64,000 nucleotides of DNA from Kitasatospora herbaricolor (GCF_030813695.1 NZ_JAUSVA010000002.1:4898001-4962000); one strand, 5' to 3'; shown: positions 39,385 to 48,622, counted from the first letter of the stretch. The notes: generated from the sequence alone by a model not told the origin. Made by a program: numbers and translations.

Positions 39385-40181
39385 CAGCCCTCCACGGCCG
39401 GCGCGGTCGGCTCGCTGAGCCGGCCGTCGCCGATCCGCACCGAACGCTGCGCGCGGGCCGCCACGACGGGGTCGTGGGTGATCACCACGAGGGTGTAGCC
39501 CTGCGCGTGCAGGTCGTCGAACCGGGTCAGCACGGCCTGCGCGTTGGCCGAGTCCAGATTGCCGGTCGGCTCGTCGCAGAGCAGCAGGCTCGGACGGTTC
39601 ACCAGCGCGCGGGCGATCGCCACCCGCTGCCGCTCGCCGCCGGAGAGCGTGCTCGGCAGTGCCTGGGTGCGGTGCGCCAGGCCGACCCGGGCCAGGGCCT
39701 CGCGGGCGGCGGTCCGGCGGCGGGCGCGCGGGGTGCGGTTGTAGAGCTGGGCGAGCAGGACGTTCTCCTCCGCCGTGCGGTGGGCCAGCAGGTGGAAGGA
39801 CTGGAAGACGAAGCCGATCCGTTGCCCGCGCAGGGTCGAACGGTCCCGGTCGCCGAGCCGGGCGGTGTCGATCCCGTCGAGTTCGTAGCGGCCGGTGCTG
39901 GGGGTGTCGAGCAGGCCCAGCAGGTGCAGCAGGGTGGACTTGCCGGAGCCGGACGGGCCGGTCACCGCCACGTACTCCCCCCGGCGGATCTCCAGGTCGG
40001 ACGGGTGCAGCGCGGTGACCGGCGGCGGTCCGGGGAAGCTCCGGCCGACGCCGGCCAGCCTGATCACCGGGGTGCCGGGGCCGCTGCCGGTGCTGCTGCC
40101 GGGGTCGGCGGTGGTGCTGCTGCCGGGGCCGGCGTTGGTGCCGGTCGTGCCGGCGCAGGGGACGGGGCCGGCGGCGGTCAC
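39384..40181 (-). CDS. MacB-like ABC exporter ATPase
   Basis: A 265-residue ATPase of the LolD/MacB class: Walker A GPSGSGKST, Q-loop FVFQSFHLLAHRTAEENV, signature LSGGERQRVAIARALV, Walker B LLLCDEPTGNLDSANA, switch His in VITHDPVVA. Residues 1-38 are a Gly/Ser/Thr-rich extension absent from the family core. A GTG at 40181 overlaps the adaptor gene stop (GTGA). Middle gene of the exporter operon; substrate unknown (antibiotics, peptides and lipids are typical). Confidence 0.9.
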   Translation of the reverse strand: MTAAGPVPCAGTTGTNAGPGSSTTADPGSSTGSGPGTPVIRLAGVGRSFPGPPPVTALHPSDLEIRRGEYVAVTGPSGSGKSTLLHLLGLLDTPSTGRYELDGIDTARLGDRDRSTLRGQRIGFVFQSFHLLAHRTAEENVLLAQLYNRTPRARRRTAAREALARVGLAHRTQALPSTLSGGERQRVAIARALVNRPSLLLCDEPTGNLDSANAQAVLTRFDDLHAQGYTLVVITHDPVVAARAQRSVRIGDGRLSEPTAPAVEG

Positions 40182-41833
40182 TGCCCGACCACCACCAGGT
40201 CACCGGCCTTGAGCTCGCCGCCGTCGGCCGGGGTCACCCCCACGAAACCCTTGTCGGTGGCGCCCAGGGTGACGGCCAGCGTGCTGCGCAGGCCCGCCGT
40301 GTCGACCCGGGTCACCGACGTCCGGCCCGCCGAGGTGGTGAAGACCGCGGCCACCGGCACGGTCAGCACCGGCACCTCGGAGGTGCCCTTGAGGACGGTG
40401 ATCCGGACGTTCTGGCCGTTCAGCCCGGCCGGCAGCGGGGCGTTCGGCGTGACGGTCAGCGGCACGTACAGGGGGCCGCCCGCCGGGCCGGCCTTCCCGC
40501 CGCCCCCGCCGGCACCCTGGCCGGCCGCCGCGCCGCCGGCGGTGCTGCCCGGGTCGCCCGCCCCGCCGCCCGCGCCCCCGATCGGGATCACCTTGCCCGC
40601 CGGCGCCACCGTGGTCGGCGCGCCCAGCCCCCCGACCGTGCCGGTGACCGTGGTGTTGCCGGCCTCCGAGAGCACCTCCACCGGCATGCCGGGCCGTACC
40701 GCCGCGGCCTGCGCCTGGGTGAGCTGCCCGGTCAGCGACAGGCCGCCGCTGGTGAGGGAGAGCAGCGGGCCCGAGACCGGCGAGCCGACCGAGCCGTTGA
40801 CGGCCGTGACGGTCGCGGGGAAGGCCGGCAGGAAGACCACGTGGGCCGCCGGCACCATCGGGCCGTTCAGGGACTCCGCCTTGGCCAGGGCTGCCCTGGC
40901 GGCGGTCAGCTCCTTCTTCGCGGTGGCCAGCTGCTGGTCGAGGCCGGGCCCGGTGGCGCCGGCCCCCGGCCCGGCGGGTGCGGCGGACGGGTCGGCGGTG
41001 GCGCCGGCGGCCGCCTTCCGCCCGGCGGCCAGCGTGTCCACGCTCTGCTGGGCGGTGTCCGCCGCCTTCCGCGCCGTGTCCACCGCCTGCTGGGTGACCG
41101 CCCCGGTGGTCGGTACCGGGTGGCCCAGCCGGGCGTAGAAGTCGGTCACCGCCCGCGCGGTGCCCGCGCCGAACTCACCCCTGTCGTCGCCGCGCGCGGG
41201 CAGGCCGAGCGCCGCCAGCGCGTCCTGCAGCTCCGCGATGTCGGGGCCGGTGCCGCCCGGCTTGAGGTCGCGGTACGCAGGCACCGCCCCGGCCAGGGCG
41301 AACAGCGGCTGCCCCGACACCTCGGCCAGCAGCCGGCCGGCCACCACCTGGTCGCCGGCCTTCACGTCCAGCCCGGACACGTACAGCCGGGTGATCTCGG
41401 CGGAGGCCGAGACCGGGGTGACGTCGTACTGGGTCGGCGGGTACACCGTGCCGCGGAGCACCACCGAGGGGTTGAGCACCTGCATGGTCGCGGCCGCCGT
41501 CAGCACCGTGGCGGGCGGCGGGGCCGTGCGGGCGGCCCGCTCGGCGGGGGACTTGATCAGCGAGGAGGCCGCCAGCCCGCCGACCGAGACGAGTGCCGCG
41601 GCGGCGGCCACCGCCAGCAGGATCCGCCGCCGGCGGGCCGACCGGGACAGCCCGCCGGCCGGCTCGGAGCCAGCCCGGTCGGCGCCCGTCGGGCCGGCGT
41701 CCACGGCGTCGGGTTCCGCGTCGGCCTCCGCGAGGGGGTCCGCGTCGGGTGCCGCGAGGGGGTCCGCAACGGGCCGCCGGTCCGGCACTCCGTCCACGGT
41801 GCCGCCGGTGCTCTGCTGCGCGCGCCCGAACAA
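40178..41833 (-). CDS. HlyD/MacA-like adaptor with peptidoglycan-binding domain
   Basis: A roughly 550-residue membrane-fusion protein. The cytoplasmic N terminus and one helix (RRRILLAVAAAAALVSVGGLAAS) precede the barrel region VTPVSASAEITRLYVSGLDVKAGDQVVAGRLLAEV. A PG_binding_1 domain (GGTGPDIAELQDALAALGLPA to AVTDFYARLG) lies next; an alpha-helical hairpin (TARKAADTAQQSVDTLAAGRK and QQLATAKKELTAARAALAKAES) follows, then a C-terminal beta-barrel. The start is uncertain: the TTG at 41833 has GGGGGAGA six bases upstream; a GTG at 41869 would add 12 residues. It links the exporter to the cell wall. First gene of the operon. Confidence 0.83.
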   Translation of the reverse strand: MFGRAQQSTGGTVDGVPDRRPVADPLAAPDADPLAEADAEPDAVDAGPTGADRAGSEPAGGLSRSARRRRILLAVAAAAALVSVGGLAASSLIKSPAERAARTAPPPATVLTAAATMQVLNPSVVLRGTVYPPTQYDVTPVSASAEITRLYVSGLDVKAGDQVVAGRLLAEVSGQPLFALAGAVPAYRDLKPGGTGPDIAELQDALAALGLPARGDDRGEFGAGTARAVTDFYARLGHPVPTTGAVTQQAVDTARKAADTAQQSVDTLAAGRKAAAGATADPSAAPAGPGAGATGPGLDQQLATAKKELTAARAALAKAESLNGPMVPAAHVVFLPAFPATVTAVNGSVGSPVSGPLLSLTSGGLSLTGQLTQAQAAAVRPGMPVEVLSEAGNTTVTGTVGGLGAPTTVAPAGKVIPIGGAGGGAGDPGSTAGGAAAGQGAGGGGGKAGPAGGPLYVPLTVTPNAPLPAGLNGQNVRITVLKGTSEVPVLTVPVAAVFTTSAGRTSVTRVDTAGLRSTLAVTLGATDKGFVGVTPADGGELKAGDLVVVGQ

Positions 41834-42249
41834 TCCGCTCTCCCCCAAGACCCCTGATCCCCGGTTCACGTTCTCGCTGCGGCCGGCCGGGCCAGGTCCC
41901 CAACCGCCGGTCGCCCCGGGCAACTCTGCAACAAGAGGAGGAAGTTCGGGCGGGAAATCGCGAAGACCCCGGGCCGGTCGCCGCAAACGTCCCGAATCGC
42001 CGGGCCGGCCGCCCGGACGAGCCGCCCCGCCGGTCCCGACGGAAGGTCAGCCGCCCCCGGTGCCAGGGCACTTGCCGGCGGCCGCTGACAGGTCTGACGG
42101 AGCGCGTTCGCCCCGTTACTTTCACCGTGCTGTCCGTGTTCTGTACCCGTTCACGGGTTCCGGCTGTCATGTCCGTGTACGGGCATATGCTCAATGATGC
42201 CAAGCCGACCCCCCATCCGGTTTCGGCCCTCCCTCGACCCAGGAGCAGC
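41834..42249. other. divergent intergenic region, adaptor and M18 aminopeptidase
   Basis: Over 400 bases without a convincing gene. The part near 42165-42200 is AT-richer (GGGCATATGCTCAATGATG) and may contain the aminopeptidase promoter; AGGAG precedes the ATG at 42250. The adaptor promoter should lie upstream of 41870. Confidence 0.4.
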
Positions 42250-43560
42250 ATGTCGACCGCCGCCCGCCAGGCCTTCTTCGACCGGACGCACACCGATGAC
42301 CTGATCGCCTTCCTCGGTTCCTCACCGTCGCCCTACCACGCGGTGGCGAGTGCGGCGCAGCGACTGGAGAAGGTCGGCTTCCGCCAGGTCTCCGAGACCG
42401 ACGCCTGGGACGGGACGACCGGCGGCCGGTACGTCGTCAGAGGCGGTGCGCTGATCGCCTGGTACGTGCCGCAGGGGGCCGGCCCGCAGACCCCGTTCCG
42501 GGTGGTCGGCACCCACACCGACTCGCCCAACCTGCGGGTCAAGCCGGTGCCCGACACCGGCTCGGCGGGGTGGCGGCAGGTGGCGGTGGAGATCTACGGC
42601 GGGGTCCCGCTGAACACCTGGCTCGACCGGGACCTCGGCCTCTCCGGCCGGCTGGCCCTGCGGGACGGCAGCGTGCGGCTGGTCCAGATCGACGAGCCGC
42701 TGCTGCGGGTGCCGCAGCTGGCGATCCACCTCGACCGCCAGGTCAACGACGGTCTCAAGCTGGACAAGCAGCGCCACCTGACCCCGATCTGGGGCCTCGG
42801 CCCGACCGACGAGGGATCGCTGATCGAGTACGTCGCCGAGCGGGCCGGCGTTCCGGCGGACGACATCGTCGGCTGGGACCTGATGACCCATGACGTCCAG
42901 CCGCCGTCCTACCTGGGCCGGGACCGCGAGCTGCTGGCCGGCCCCCGGCTGGACAACCTGCTGTCGGTGCACGCGGCCACCGCCGCGCTGGCCGCCACCG
43001 CCGCGGCCGCGGCCGAGGGCGCCGAGCTGCCGTACATCCCGGTGCTGGCCGCCTTCGACCACGAGGAGACCGGCAGCGAGTCGGACACCGGCGCCCAGGG
43101 CCCGCTGCTCGGCAACGTGCTGGAGCGCAGCGTGCACGCGCGCGGCGGCAGCCCGGAGGACCGCGCCCGCGCGCTGGCCGGCACGGTCTGCCTGTCCTCC
43201 GACATGGGCCACGCCGTGCACCCCAACTACAGCGAGCGGCACGAGCCGGGCCACCACCCGATGCCCAACGGCGGGCCGATCCTCAAGGTCAACGTCAACA
43301 ACCGGTACGCGACGGACGCCGTCGGCCGGGCGGTCTTCGCCGCCGCCTGCGAGCGGGCCGGCGTGCCGTGGCAGACCTTCGTCTCCAACAACGCGATGCC
43401 CTGCGGCACCACGATCGGCCCGATCACCGCGGCCCGGCTCGGCATCACCACGGTGGACTGCGGGATCGCCGCCCTGTCCATGCACTCGGCCCGCGAGCTC
43501 TGCGGCGCCGACGACCCGTTCCTGCTGGCCGGCGCGATCAAGGCCTTCCTGGAGGGCTGA
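42250..43560 (+). CDS. M18-family aminopeptidase
   Basis: A 436-residue zinc aminopeptidase of the M18 (aspartyl aminopeptidase-like) family. Metal and catalytic residues: His in VVGTHTDSPNLRVKP, Asp in GPRLDNLLSVHA, Glu-Glu in AFDHEETGSESDTGAQGP, Asp in SSDMGHAVHPNY and His in AALSMHSARE. It removes N-terminal residues, probably acidic or neutral, from peptides in the cytoplasm. AGGAG lies before the ATG. It stands alone, diverging from the exporter operon, and ends at a hairpin. Confidence 0.93.
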   Translation: MSTAARQAFFDRTHTDDLIAFLGSSPSPYHAVASAAQRLEKVGFRQVSETDAWDGTTGGRYVVRGGALIAWYVPQGAGPQTPFRVVGTHTDSPNLRVKPVPDTGSAGWRQVAVEIYGGVPLNTWLDRDLGLSGRLALRDGSVRLVQIDEPLLRVPQLAIHLDRQVNDGLKLDKQRHLTPIWGLGPTDEGSLIEYVAERAGVPADDIVGWDLMTHDVQPPSYLGRDRELLAGPRLDNLLSVHAATAALAATAAAAAEGAELPYIPVLAAFDHEETGSESDTGAQGPLLGNVLERSVHARGGSPEDRARALAGTVCLSSDMGHAVHPNYSERHEPGHHPMPNGGPILKVNVNNRYATDAVGRAVFAAACERAGVPWQTFVSNNAMPCGTTIGPITAARLGITTVDCGIAALSMHSARELCGADDPFLLAGAIKAFLEG

Positions 43561-43571
43561 CCGGCGTGCGA

Positions 43572-43613
43572 AGGGCCCCCGGAAAGCCGCTGACGGCGGT
43601 GTCCGGGGGCCCT
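43572..43613. terminator. bidirectional terminator after the M18 aminopeptidase
   Basis: A 12-bp outer stem (43572-43583 with 43602-43613) and a small inner GCCG/CGGC stem lie between convergent genes. Confidence 0.68.
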
Positions 43614-43633
43614 CGGTGTGTGCGGGGCGGCGG

Positions 43634-45469
43634 CTACTCCATGCCGGCCAGCACCAGCGGCAGGCGGCGGACCCCGCCCGGGGTGAGCTTCACCGGCACG
43701 CCCCAGTCCTGCTGGTGCACGTGGCAGGCCGGGTACTCGATCTCCGGGTCGTCGTCGCAGGAGGCGGCCATCGCCGAGACGTGCAGGACGCCCTCGGTGA
43801 TCTCCTCGGAGAGCACCAGCTCCCGGTCGAGCGCGGAGTCCGCGCCCGCGCCGGAGAGCAGCAGCTCCGGCGGGGTGGAGCTGACCAGCAGCCGGGTGGA
43901 GGGGCCGTAGCGCTCGTCCAGCTTCTGGCCGCTCGGCGCGGAGAAGACCACGTCCAGCTGGAACACGCCGGGCGCGACCTCGGTGGCCGCGCGCTGGGTG
44001 CGGTGCGCCACCGACTCGACCTGGACGGCCTCCTCGGGCAGCCGCAGCCGGGTCAGCCGGTGCCGGGCGGACTCCACCACGACAATGTCCCCGTCCACCA
44101 GGACGGCGCCGGAGGGCTCGCGCAGGTCGGTGGCGAGCGTGGTCAGCTCGCCCTCGCCGCCCTCCTCGGCCGCCGGGACGTACCGGCGCAGCGCGTGGTT
44201 GTAGGTGTCGGAGATCGCCACCGAGCCGTCCGGCAGCACCGTCACCCCGAGCGGGTGCTGGAGCAGGGCCTGACCGGCGGCGCCGTCGCGGTGCCCGAAG
44301 TCGAACAGGCCGGTGCCGACGGCGGTGTGCACCGTCTTCGTTTCACGTGAAACCCAGCGGACCGCGGAGGTCTCCGAGTCCGCGACCCAGAGCTTCCCGC
44401 CGTCCGCCGAGACCGCCAGGCCCGAGGGCTGGGCGAACCACGCCTCGGCCACCGGCCCGTCCACCAGGCCCTCGTTGGTCGTGCCGGCCGCCACCGCGAC
44501 GGTGCCGTCGGCCGGGTCGAACGCCCAGAGCTGGTGCACCCCGGCCATCGCGATCCAGACCCGGTCGTCGAAGAAGGCGACGTCCCAGGGCGAGGAGAGG
44601 TCCACCTCGCGGGCCGGGCCCCCGGTCGCCGAGCCCTGCCACCACTGCCGGCCGGTGCCGGCCAGCGTCCGGACCTCGCCGTCCGAGAGCCGCACTGCGC
44701 GCAGCGCGTGGTTCACCGTGTCGGCGACCACCACGTCGTACCCGAGGTCCAGGCCCGCCGGGACCAGCGCCAGCCCCTGCGGCTCGCTGAAGCGGGGGGA
44801 CGTCCCGTCCACCAGCCCGCGCTCGCCGTCGCCGATCCGCCGCACCACCCGCTCGCCGTCCTCGGCCAGCTCCACCAGCGAGTGGTGGCCCGAGTCCGCG
44901 ACCAGGAAGTTCCCGTTCGGGAGCCGGACGGCCTTGCCGGGGAACTTCAGGTCGCCCGCCACCGGCTCGGGAGCCACGTACGGGCTGTCGCCGCGCCGCA
45001 GGGTGCCCTTCGCCTCGTGCTCGGCCTCCAGCTCCTCGACCAGCCGGGCGATCGCGTGCGCGTGCCCCTCGCCGGCGTGCTGCGCGACCACGTACCCCTC
45101 GGGGTCGATCACCACCAGCGTCGGCCAGGCCCGCACCGCGTACTGCTTCCAGGTGACCAGCTCCGGATCGTCCAGCACCGGGTGGTGCACCTCGTAGCGC
45201 GACACCGCGTCCACCACGGCCTGGTGGTCGGCCTCGTGCACGAACTTGGGGGAGTGCACGCCGACGATCACCACGGTGTCGCGGTGCTTCTCCTCCAGCT
45301 CGCGGAGCTCGTCCAGGACGTGCAGACAGTTCACACAGCAAAAGGTCCAGAAATCTAGTACGACACACTTACCTCGCAGGTCGGCAAGGGTCAGATCCTT
45401 ACCGCCTGTGTTGAGCCAACCACCGGATCCGACCAGTTCAGGGGCGCGAACGCGTGCACGAGAAGCCAT
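43634..45469 (-). CDS. thioredoxin-like / NHL-repeat protein
   Basis: A 611-residue fusion. The N-terminal thioredoxin-like domain (about 10-145) has the redox motif in FWTFCCVNCLHVLDELREL (Cys-x-x-Cys as CVNC) and GVHSPKFVHEAD. The rest is an NHL beta-propeller with repeats such as LPNGNFLVADSGHHSLVEL, GYDVVVADTVNHALRAVRL and LPDGSVAISDTYNHALRRY. Similar fusions exist in mammals (NHLRC2). No signal peptide is seen, so it is cytoplasmic despite the redox motif. The ATG at 45469 was chosen because upstream residues are unconserved. The gene carries a perfect parS site. Confidence 0.9.
   Translation of the reverse strand: MASRARVRAPELVGSGGWLNTGGKDLTLADLRGKCVVLDFWTFCCVNCLHVLDELRELEEKHRDTVVIVGVHSPKFVHEADHQAVVDAVSRYEVHHPVLDDPELVTWKQYAVRAWPTLVVIDPEGYVVAQHAGEGHAHAIARLVEELEAEHEAKGTLRRGDSPYVAPEPVAGDLKFPGKAVRLPNGNFLVADSGHHSLVELAEDGERVVRRIGDGERGLVDGTSPRFSEPQGLALVPAGLDLGYDVVVADTVNHALRAVRLSDGEVRTLAGTGRQWWQGSATGGPAREVDLSSPWDVAFFDDRVWIAMAGVHQLWAFDPADGTVAVAAGTTNEGLVDGPVAEAWFAQPSGLAVSADGGKLWVADSETSAVRWVSRETKTVHTAVGTGLFDFGHRDGAAGQALLQHPLGVTVLPDGSVAISDTYNHALRRYVPAAEEGGEGELTTLATDLREPSGAVLVDGDIVVVESARHRLTRLRLPEEAVQVESVAHRTQRAATEVAPGVFQLDVVFSAPSGQKLDERYGPSTRLLVSSTPPELLLSGAGADSALDRELVLSEEITEGVLHVSAMAASCDDDPEIEYPACHVHQQDWGVPVKLTPGGVRRLPLVLAGME
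44340..44353. other. parS centromere site (ParB-binding)
   Basis: GTTTCACGTGAAAC is an exact 14-bp match to the Streptomyces parS consensus, a perfect palindrome. It lies inside the thioredoxin-NHL gene, where it encodes V-S-R-E-T on the minus strand. Streptomyces chromosomes carry about twenty such sites around oriC, often within genes; ParB spreads from them to organise and segregate the origin region. This places the window near oriC. Confidence 0.92.
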
Positions 45470-45699
45470 GTCTGTATCCAACCCTATAGAGCTGTGGACC
45501 CATTCCTGCGTCGTCGGACATGCTGTGGTTCGGGGCCTGCCACGGAGAAGCGCGAGGGCTGAGAGCGGGCACGAGACCCCTTCGGGAGCGGTGCGGGGAT
45601 TCGGCCGGGCGAGCCGTCGAGATGTCCAGTGGCCCCTCGCTGTGACGGCGGTCCGATTGCTGCCGCGCGGGCGGCGGCCGGGCTGTGATCGCAATTCTG

Positions 45700-47235
45700 C
45701 TATTCCTTGATCGCAGCCCACTCGATGCGCACCCGCTGCCCCGGGACGAAGCGCTTTCCGCGCTCTCCCTTGTTGATGAACACCCCGTCGATGGCGAGCG
45801 ACAGTCGGTCCCGCCTCTGTCCCTGCGTGGACGCTGCCCAGGCGGACCTCAGCAGTGCGGAGTCAAGCAGCGGCGTGATGTCCACCGCGGGAAGCGGCAG
45901 CGCGGCCAAGTCGGCGCGCAGTCCGTCGATGCGGCTCTGCAGGCGGTTGGCGAGCCGGTCGTAGCGTTCGACGGCGTCAGGCCCGTCGAACTCGCCCCGG
46001 ACGTACCGTGCGTCTTCCAAGTCAGCCCGTCGGGCTTCCTGGTCCGCGATTTCGTCGCTGACGGCAGCGCGTTTGGCGAAGGTCTCGGGGTCGCTGCGCT
46101 TCGCCCACCGGTCGGTGACGGCCAGCAGGAGAGGAGCCCCCGGCTCAAGCGTCGGAAGCAGGTGAAGAAAGCGCTCGGCGACGTATTCGTCCACCAGATC
46201 GGCCATCGCGTTCGCGCCGGGGCACTGGTTCCCTGCGCGGCGAGCCATGCACTGGTAGCTGCCGCCCACACGGTGCATCCGGCGGCCGCAGCCCGGGACG
46301 TCGCAGAACACCAGACCCGTCAGCAGCGCGCTGCCGTCCGGCTTCGGACGCCGTTTGCCCGCATGGGCATGGGTGCGGGATTTGAGCTGCTGGATGATGC
46401 GCTCGCGCTCGCCGACCGTGATGATGCCTTCGCCGATGCTCACGGTTTGCAGCGTTTCGGGGTCTCGGTAGGGGAAAACACGGCCGATGAACCTCCGTCC
46501 GCCGTCGTCGGTCTCGACAGACCGGGTCTCCGGCGTCAGGCCGGCGAAGGCCGGGGACTTGAGCAGGCACATGATGCTTGCGGCGTTCCACTGCCCACCT
46601 CGGGCGGCGGGTATGTCGTACTCGTTCAGCAACCGTGCGATCCTCACCAGCGACTGGCCGGCCAGCGCGTCGTCAGCGATCAGCCGGGCGTAGACGGCAG
46701 TCTCCGGATCGTGGATCAGCTTCCTCGACGTCGGGTCCACCAGCAGTCCGTACGGGGGCTGTCCACCGATCCACCGCCCCTGGCGCCGGAGGTGTCGTTT
46801 CGCGCTGGCGACCCGGGTGCCCAGGTTCTTCGACTCCGAGCGGGCCAGTTCCGCCAGCATGGTGACAGCCAGCCGGGCAGAGTCGTCCGAGGTGTCGAGA
46901 CCGTCGAGCACCGAGACCAGACGGCCGCCTGCCTTCTCGATGTCGTCGAGGACCTTGCCGACCTGCCCGATGCCCTTCCGGGAGAGCCGGTCCAGCTTCC
47001 AGACGATGAGGCTTCCGACGACGCCGGCTGTCACAGCGGCAAGAGCGGAGTCGAAGCCCTTGCGCTCGACGTCCTTGAAACCGGAGCGCCCCCGGTCGAT
47101 GTGGACCTTGCGGACCGTCAGGCCGTTGCCTTCGGCCCATGCCCGGCAGTCGGCTTCCTGCCGCTCGATCGCCGTCTTGCCGTCCCGGTCCAAGGACAGC
47201 CGTAGGTACAGGTCACAGAGTGCGTGGCGGTGCAT
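45700..47235 (-). CDS. large serine recombinase (integrase)
   Basis: A 511-residue site-specific recombinase. The catalytic resolvase-like domain begins LYLRLSLDRDGK with nucleophile Ser14, and includes LIVWKLDRLSRKG and a second conserved Arg-rich block. The recombinase domain (RQGRWIGGQPPYGLLVD onward), zinc ribbon (CDVPGCGRRMHRVGGSYQC and GNQCPG) and a coiled coil (FAKRAAVSDEIADQEARRAD) are all present, so the protein looks intact. Such enzymes integrate phages and ICEs. Here no other element gene adjoins: chromosomal genes lie 230 bases away on one side and 138 on the other. GC content looks lower than its neighbours. AGGAGA precedes the ATG. Confidence 0.93.
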   Translation of the reverse strand: MHRHALCDLYLRLSLDRDGKTAIERQEADCRAWAEGNGLTVRKVHIDRGRSGFKDVERKGFDSALAAVTAGVVGSLIVWKLDRLSRKGIGQVGKVLDDIEKAGGRLVSVLDGLDTSDDSARLAVTMLAELARSESKNLGTRVASAKRHLRRQGRWIGGQPPYGLLVDPTSRKLIHDPETAVYARLIADDALAGQSLVRIARLLNEYDIPAARGGQWNAASIMCLLKSPAFAGLTPETRSVETDDGGRRFIGRVFPYRDPETLQTVSIGEGIITVGERERIIQQLKSRTHAHAGKRRPKPDGSALLTGLVFCDVPGCGRRMHRVGGSYQCMARRAGNQCPGANAMADLVDEYVAERFLHLLPTLEPGAPLLLAVTDRWAKRSDPETFAKRAAVSDEIADQEARRADLEDARYVRGEFDGPDAVERYDRLANRLQSRIDGLRADLAALPLPAVDITPLLDSALLRSAWAASTQGQRRDRLSLAIDGVFINKGERGKRFVPGQRVRIEWAAIKE

Positions 47236-47373
47236 GTACGTCTCCTGTGGAGATCCCTATGTCGTGCCGGAAATCCAGCCGATGGAACCTAGCAACCCCG
47301 AAGGCCCCTAAGTGCCGATCCCGCGCGGGTTCACCCCGACGTGGAGGGTGCCCTCGGGGGCAGGGGCCGGCGA

Positions 47374-47883
47374 TCAGGAATCCGCTGCCGGGGCCTCCCA
47401 GCGGAGCTCCCCGTCCTGGAGCTCCCCGGTGGGGCTGAGGCCGGCGGCGCGGGCGACGGCGGCGGAGGCCTGGTGCCCGGGGTGGATGTGGGCCACGACG
47501 GTGCGGACGTCCTGGGTGCGGAGCCAGGCGACCAGGGCGCGGGCGGCCTCGCCGGCCAGGCCGCGGCCCTGCCAGGGGACGCCGACCACCCAGGCGATCT
47601 CGGCGGTGTCCGCGGTGACGGTGGCCTGGACGTAGCCGGTGGCGCGGCCGTCGGCGCGCAGCCGCAGGACCCAGTTGCACCAGGTGACGCCGGGGTCGGG
47701 GGAGCCCGCGCTCAGCCGGCGGTAGCGGGCCCGCAGGGCGTCGAGGGTGTCGGGCTCGCCGCCGGTGAAGGCGTGCAGGGCCGGGTCGCCCAGCACCAGG
47801 GCCATCTCCTCGGCGTCCGCGGGCCGCAGCGGGAGCAGGTCGAGGCGGTCGGTGCGGAGGGCGGCGGCTTGGGGGGTTCGCAT
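47374..47883 (-). CDS. GNAT-family N-acetyltransferase (RimJ/RimL-like)
   Basis: A 169-residue acetyltransferase. TDRLDLLPLRPADAEEM is the N-terminal strand of RimJ-like members; the acetyl-CoA-binding A motif is AWVVGVPWQGRGLAGEAARALVAWL, and HPGHQASAAVARAAGL is the B motif. The acceptor (protein N terminus, antibiotic or small amine) is unknown. The ATG at 47883 was chosen over upstream codons because the family core starts there. It lies beside the solitary serine recombinase and diverges from the LURP-one-like gene. Confidence 0.86.
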   Translation of the reverse strand: MRTPQAAALRTDRLDLLPLRPADAEEMALVLGDPALHAFTGGEPDTLDALRARYRRLSAGSPDPGVTWCNWVLRLRADGRATGYVQATVTADTAEIAWVVGVPWQGRGLAGEAARALVAWLRTQDVRTVVAHIHPGHQASAAVARAAGLSPTGELQDGELRWEAPAADS

Positions 47884-47974
47884 ACCGGGATTCAACCCGG
47901 CCCGCGCGGGTGCTGGGCATGCGGCCCGGCATCGGGTCGAATGGAGGCCCGACACGGAGCACTCAGGAGACGGC

Positions 47975-48463
47975 ATGAAGTACCTGATCAGGGAGCGGCT
48001 GTTCGCGATCGGCGACGACTACTGGATCGAGGACGAGGACGGCCGCAAGGCGTACCTGGTGGACGGCAAGGTGCTCCGGCTGCGGGACACCTTCGAGCTG
48101 AAGGACGCGCAGGGCCGGGTGGTCGCCGTGATCAAGGAGAAGGCGTTCACCGTCCGCGACGCGATGAAGATCGAGAACACCGAGGGCGACGTGGTCGCGA
48201 CCGTCCGGGAGAAGCTCTTCACGCCGTTCCGCGACAAGTACCGGGTCGAGCTGGCGGCCGGGGGCGAGCTGACGATCCACGGGAACCTGATCGACAAGGA
48301 CTACCGGATCGAGGACGACAACGGCGACGAGGTCGCCCGGATCTCCCGGAAGTGGTTCCGGATCCGGGACACCTACGGCGTGGACATCGTCGACGGCGCC
48401 GACGCCGGTCTGCTGCTCGCCGTCGCGGCCTGCGTGGACCACCTGGTCGACGAGGAGGACTGA
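47975..48463 (+). CDS. LURP-one-related (DUF567) family protein
   Basis: A 162-residue protein of the LURP-one/scramblase-like fold, a beta-barrel around one helix. The repeating pattern YLIRERLFAIGDDYWIEDEDGRKAYLVDGK, then FELKDAQGRVVAVIKEK, matches the bacterial LOR family (YxjI-like). A final helix is LLLAVAACVDHLVDE. Function in bacteria is unknown. AGGAGA lies ahead of the ATG at 47975. It is followed by a DUF350 gene, with a 160-base gap. Confidence 0.85.
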   Translation: MKYLIRERLFAIGDDYWIEDEDGRKAYLVDGKVLRLRDTFELKDAQGRVVAVIKEKAFTVRDAMKIENTEGDVVATVREKLFTPFRDKYRVELAAGGELTIHGNLIDKDYRIEDDNGDEVARISRKWFRIRDTYGVDIVDGADAGLLLAVAACVDHLVDEED

Positions 48464-48622
48464 GCCGGCGGCCGGCGGCCCGGGTACGGGCGCGGGCGGA
48501 CGGCCCGGGGCGGGTGGCGCCCGGGCCTGCCGGGGCCCCGGGGTCATGGGATATGTTTTGCCGATCCTTGACCCGTGCCCGGGAGCCCCGGCGCGGGCAC
48601 CGGCGGACCTGGGGGAGCGCCC

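Noticed and set aside
45700..47235. A prophage or integrative element
   Set aside because: Only the recombinase is present. Neighbouring genes on both sides are ordinary chromosomal genes, and no direct repeats or element genes were found.
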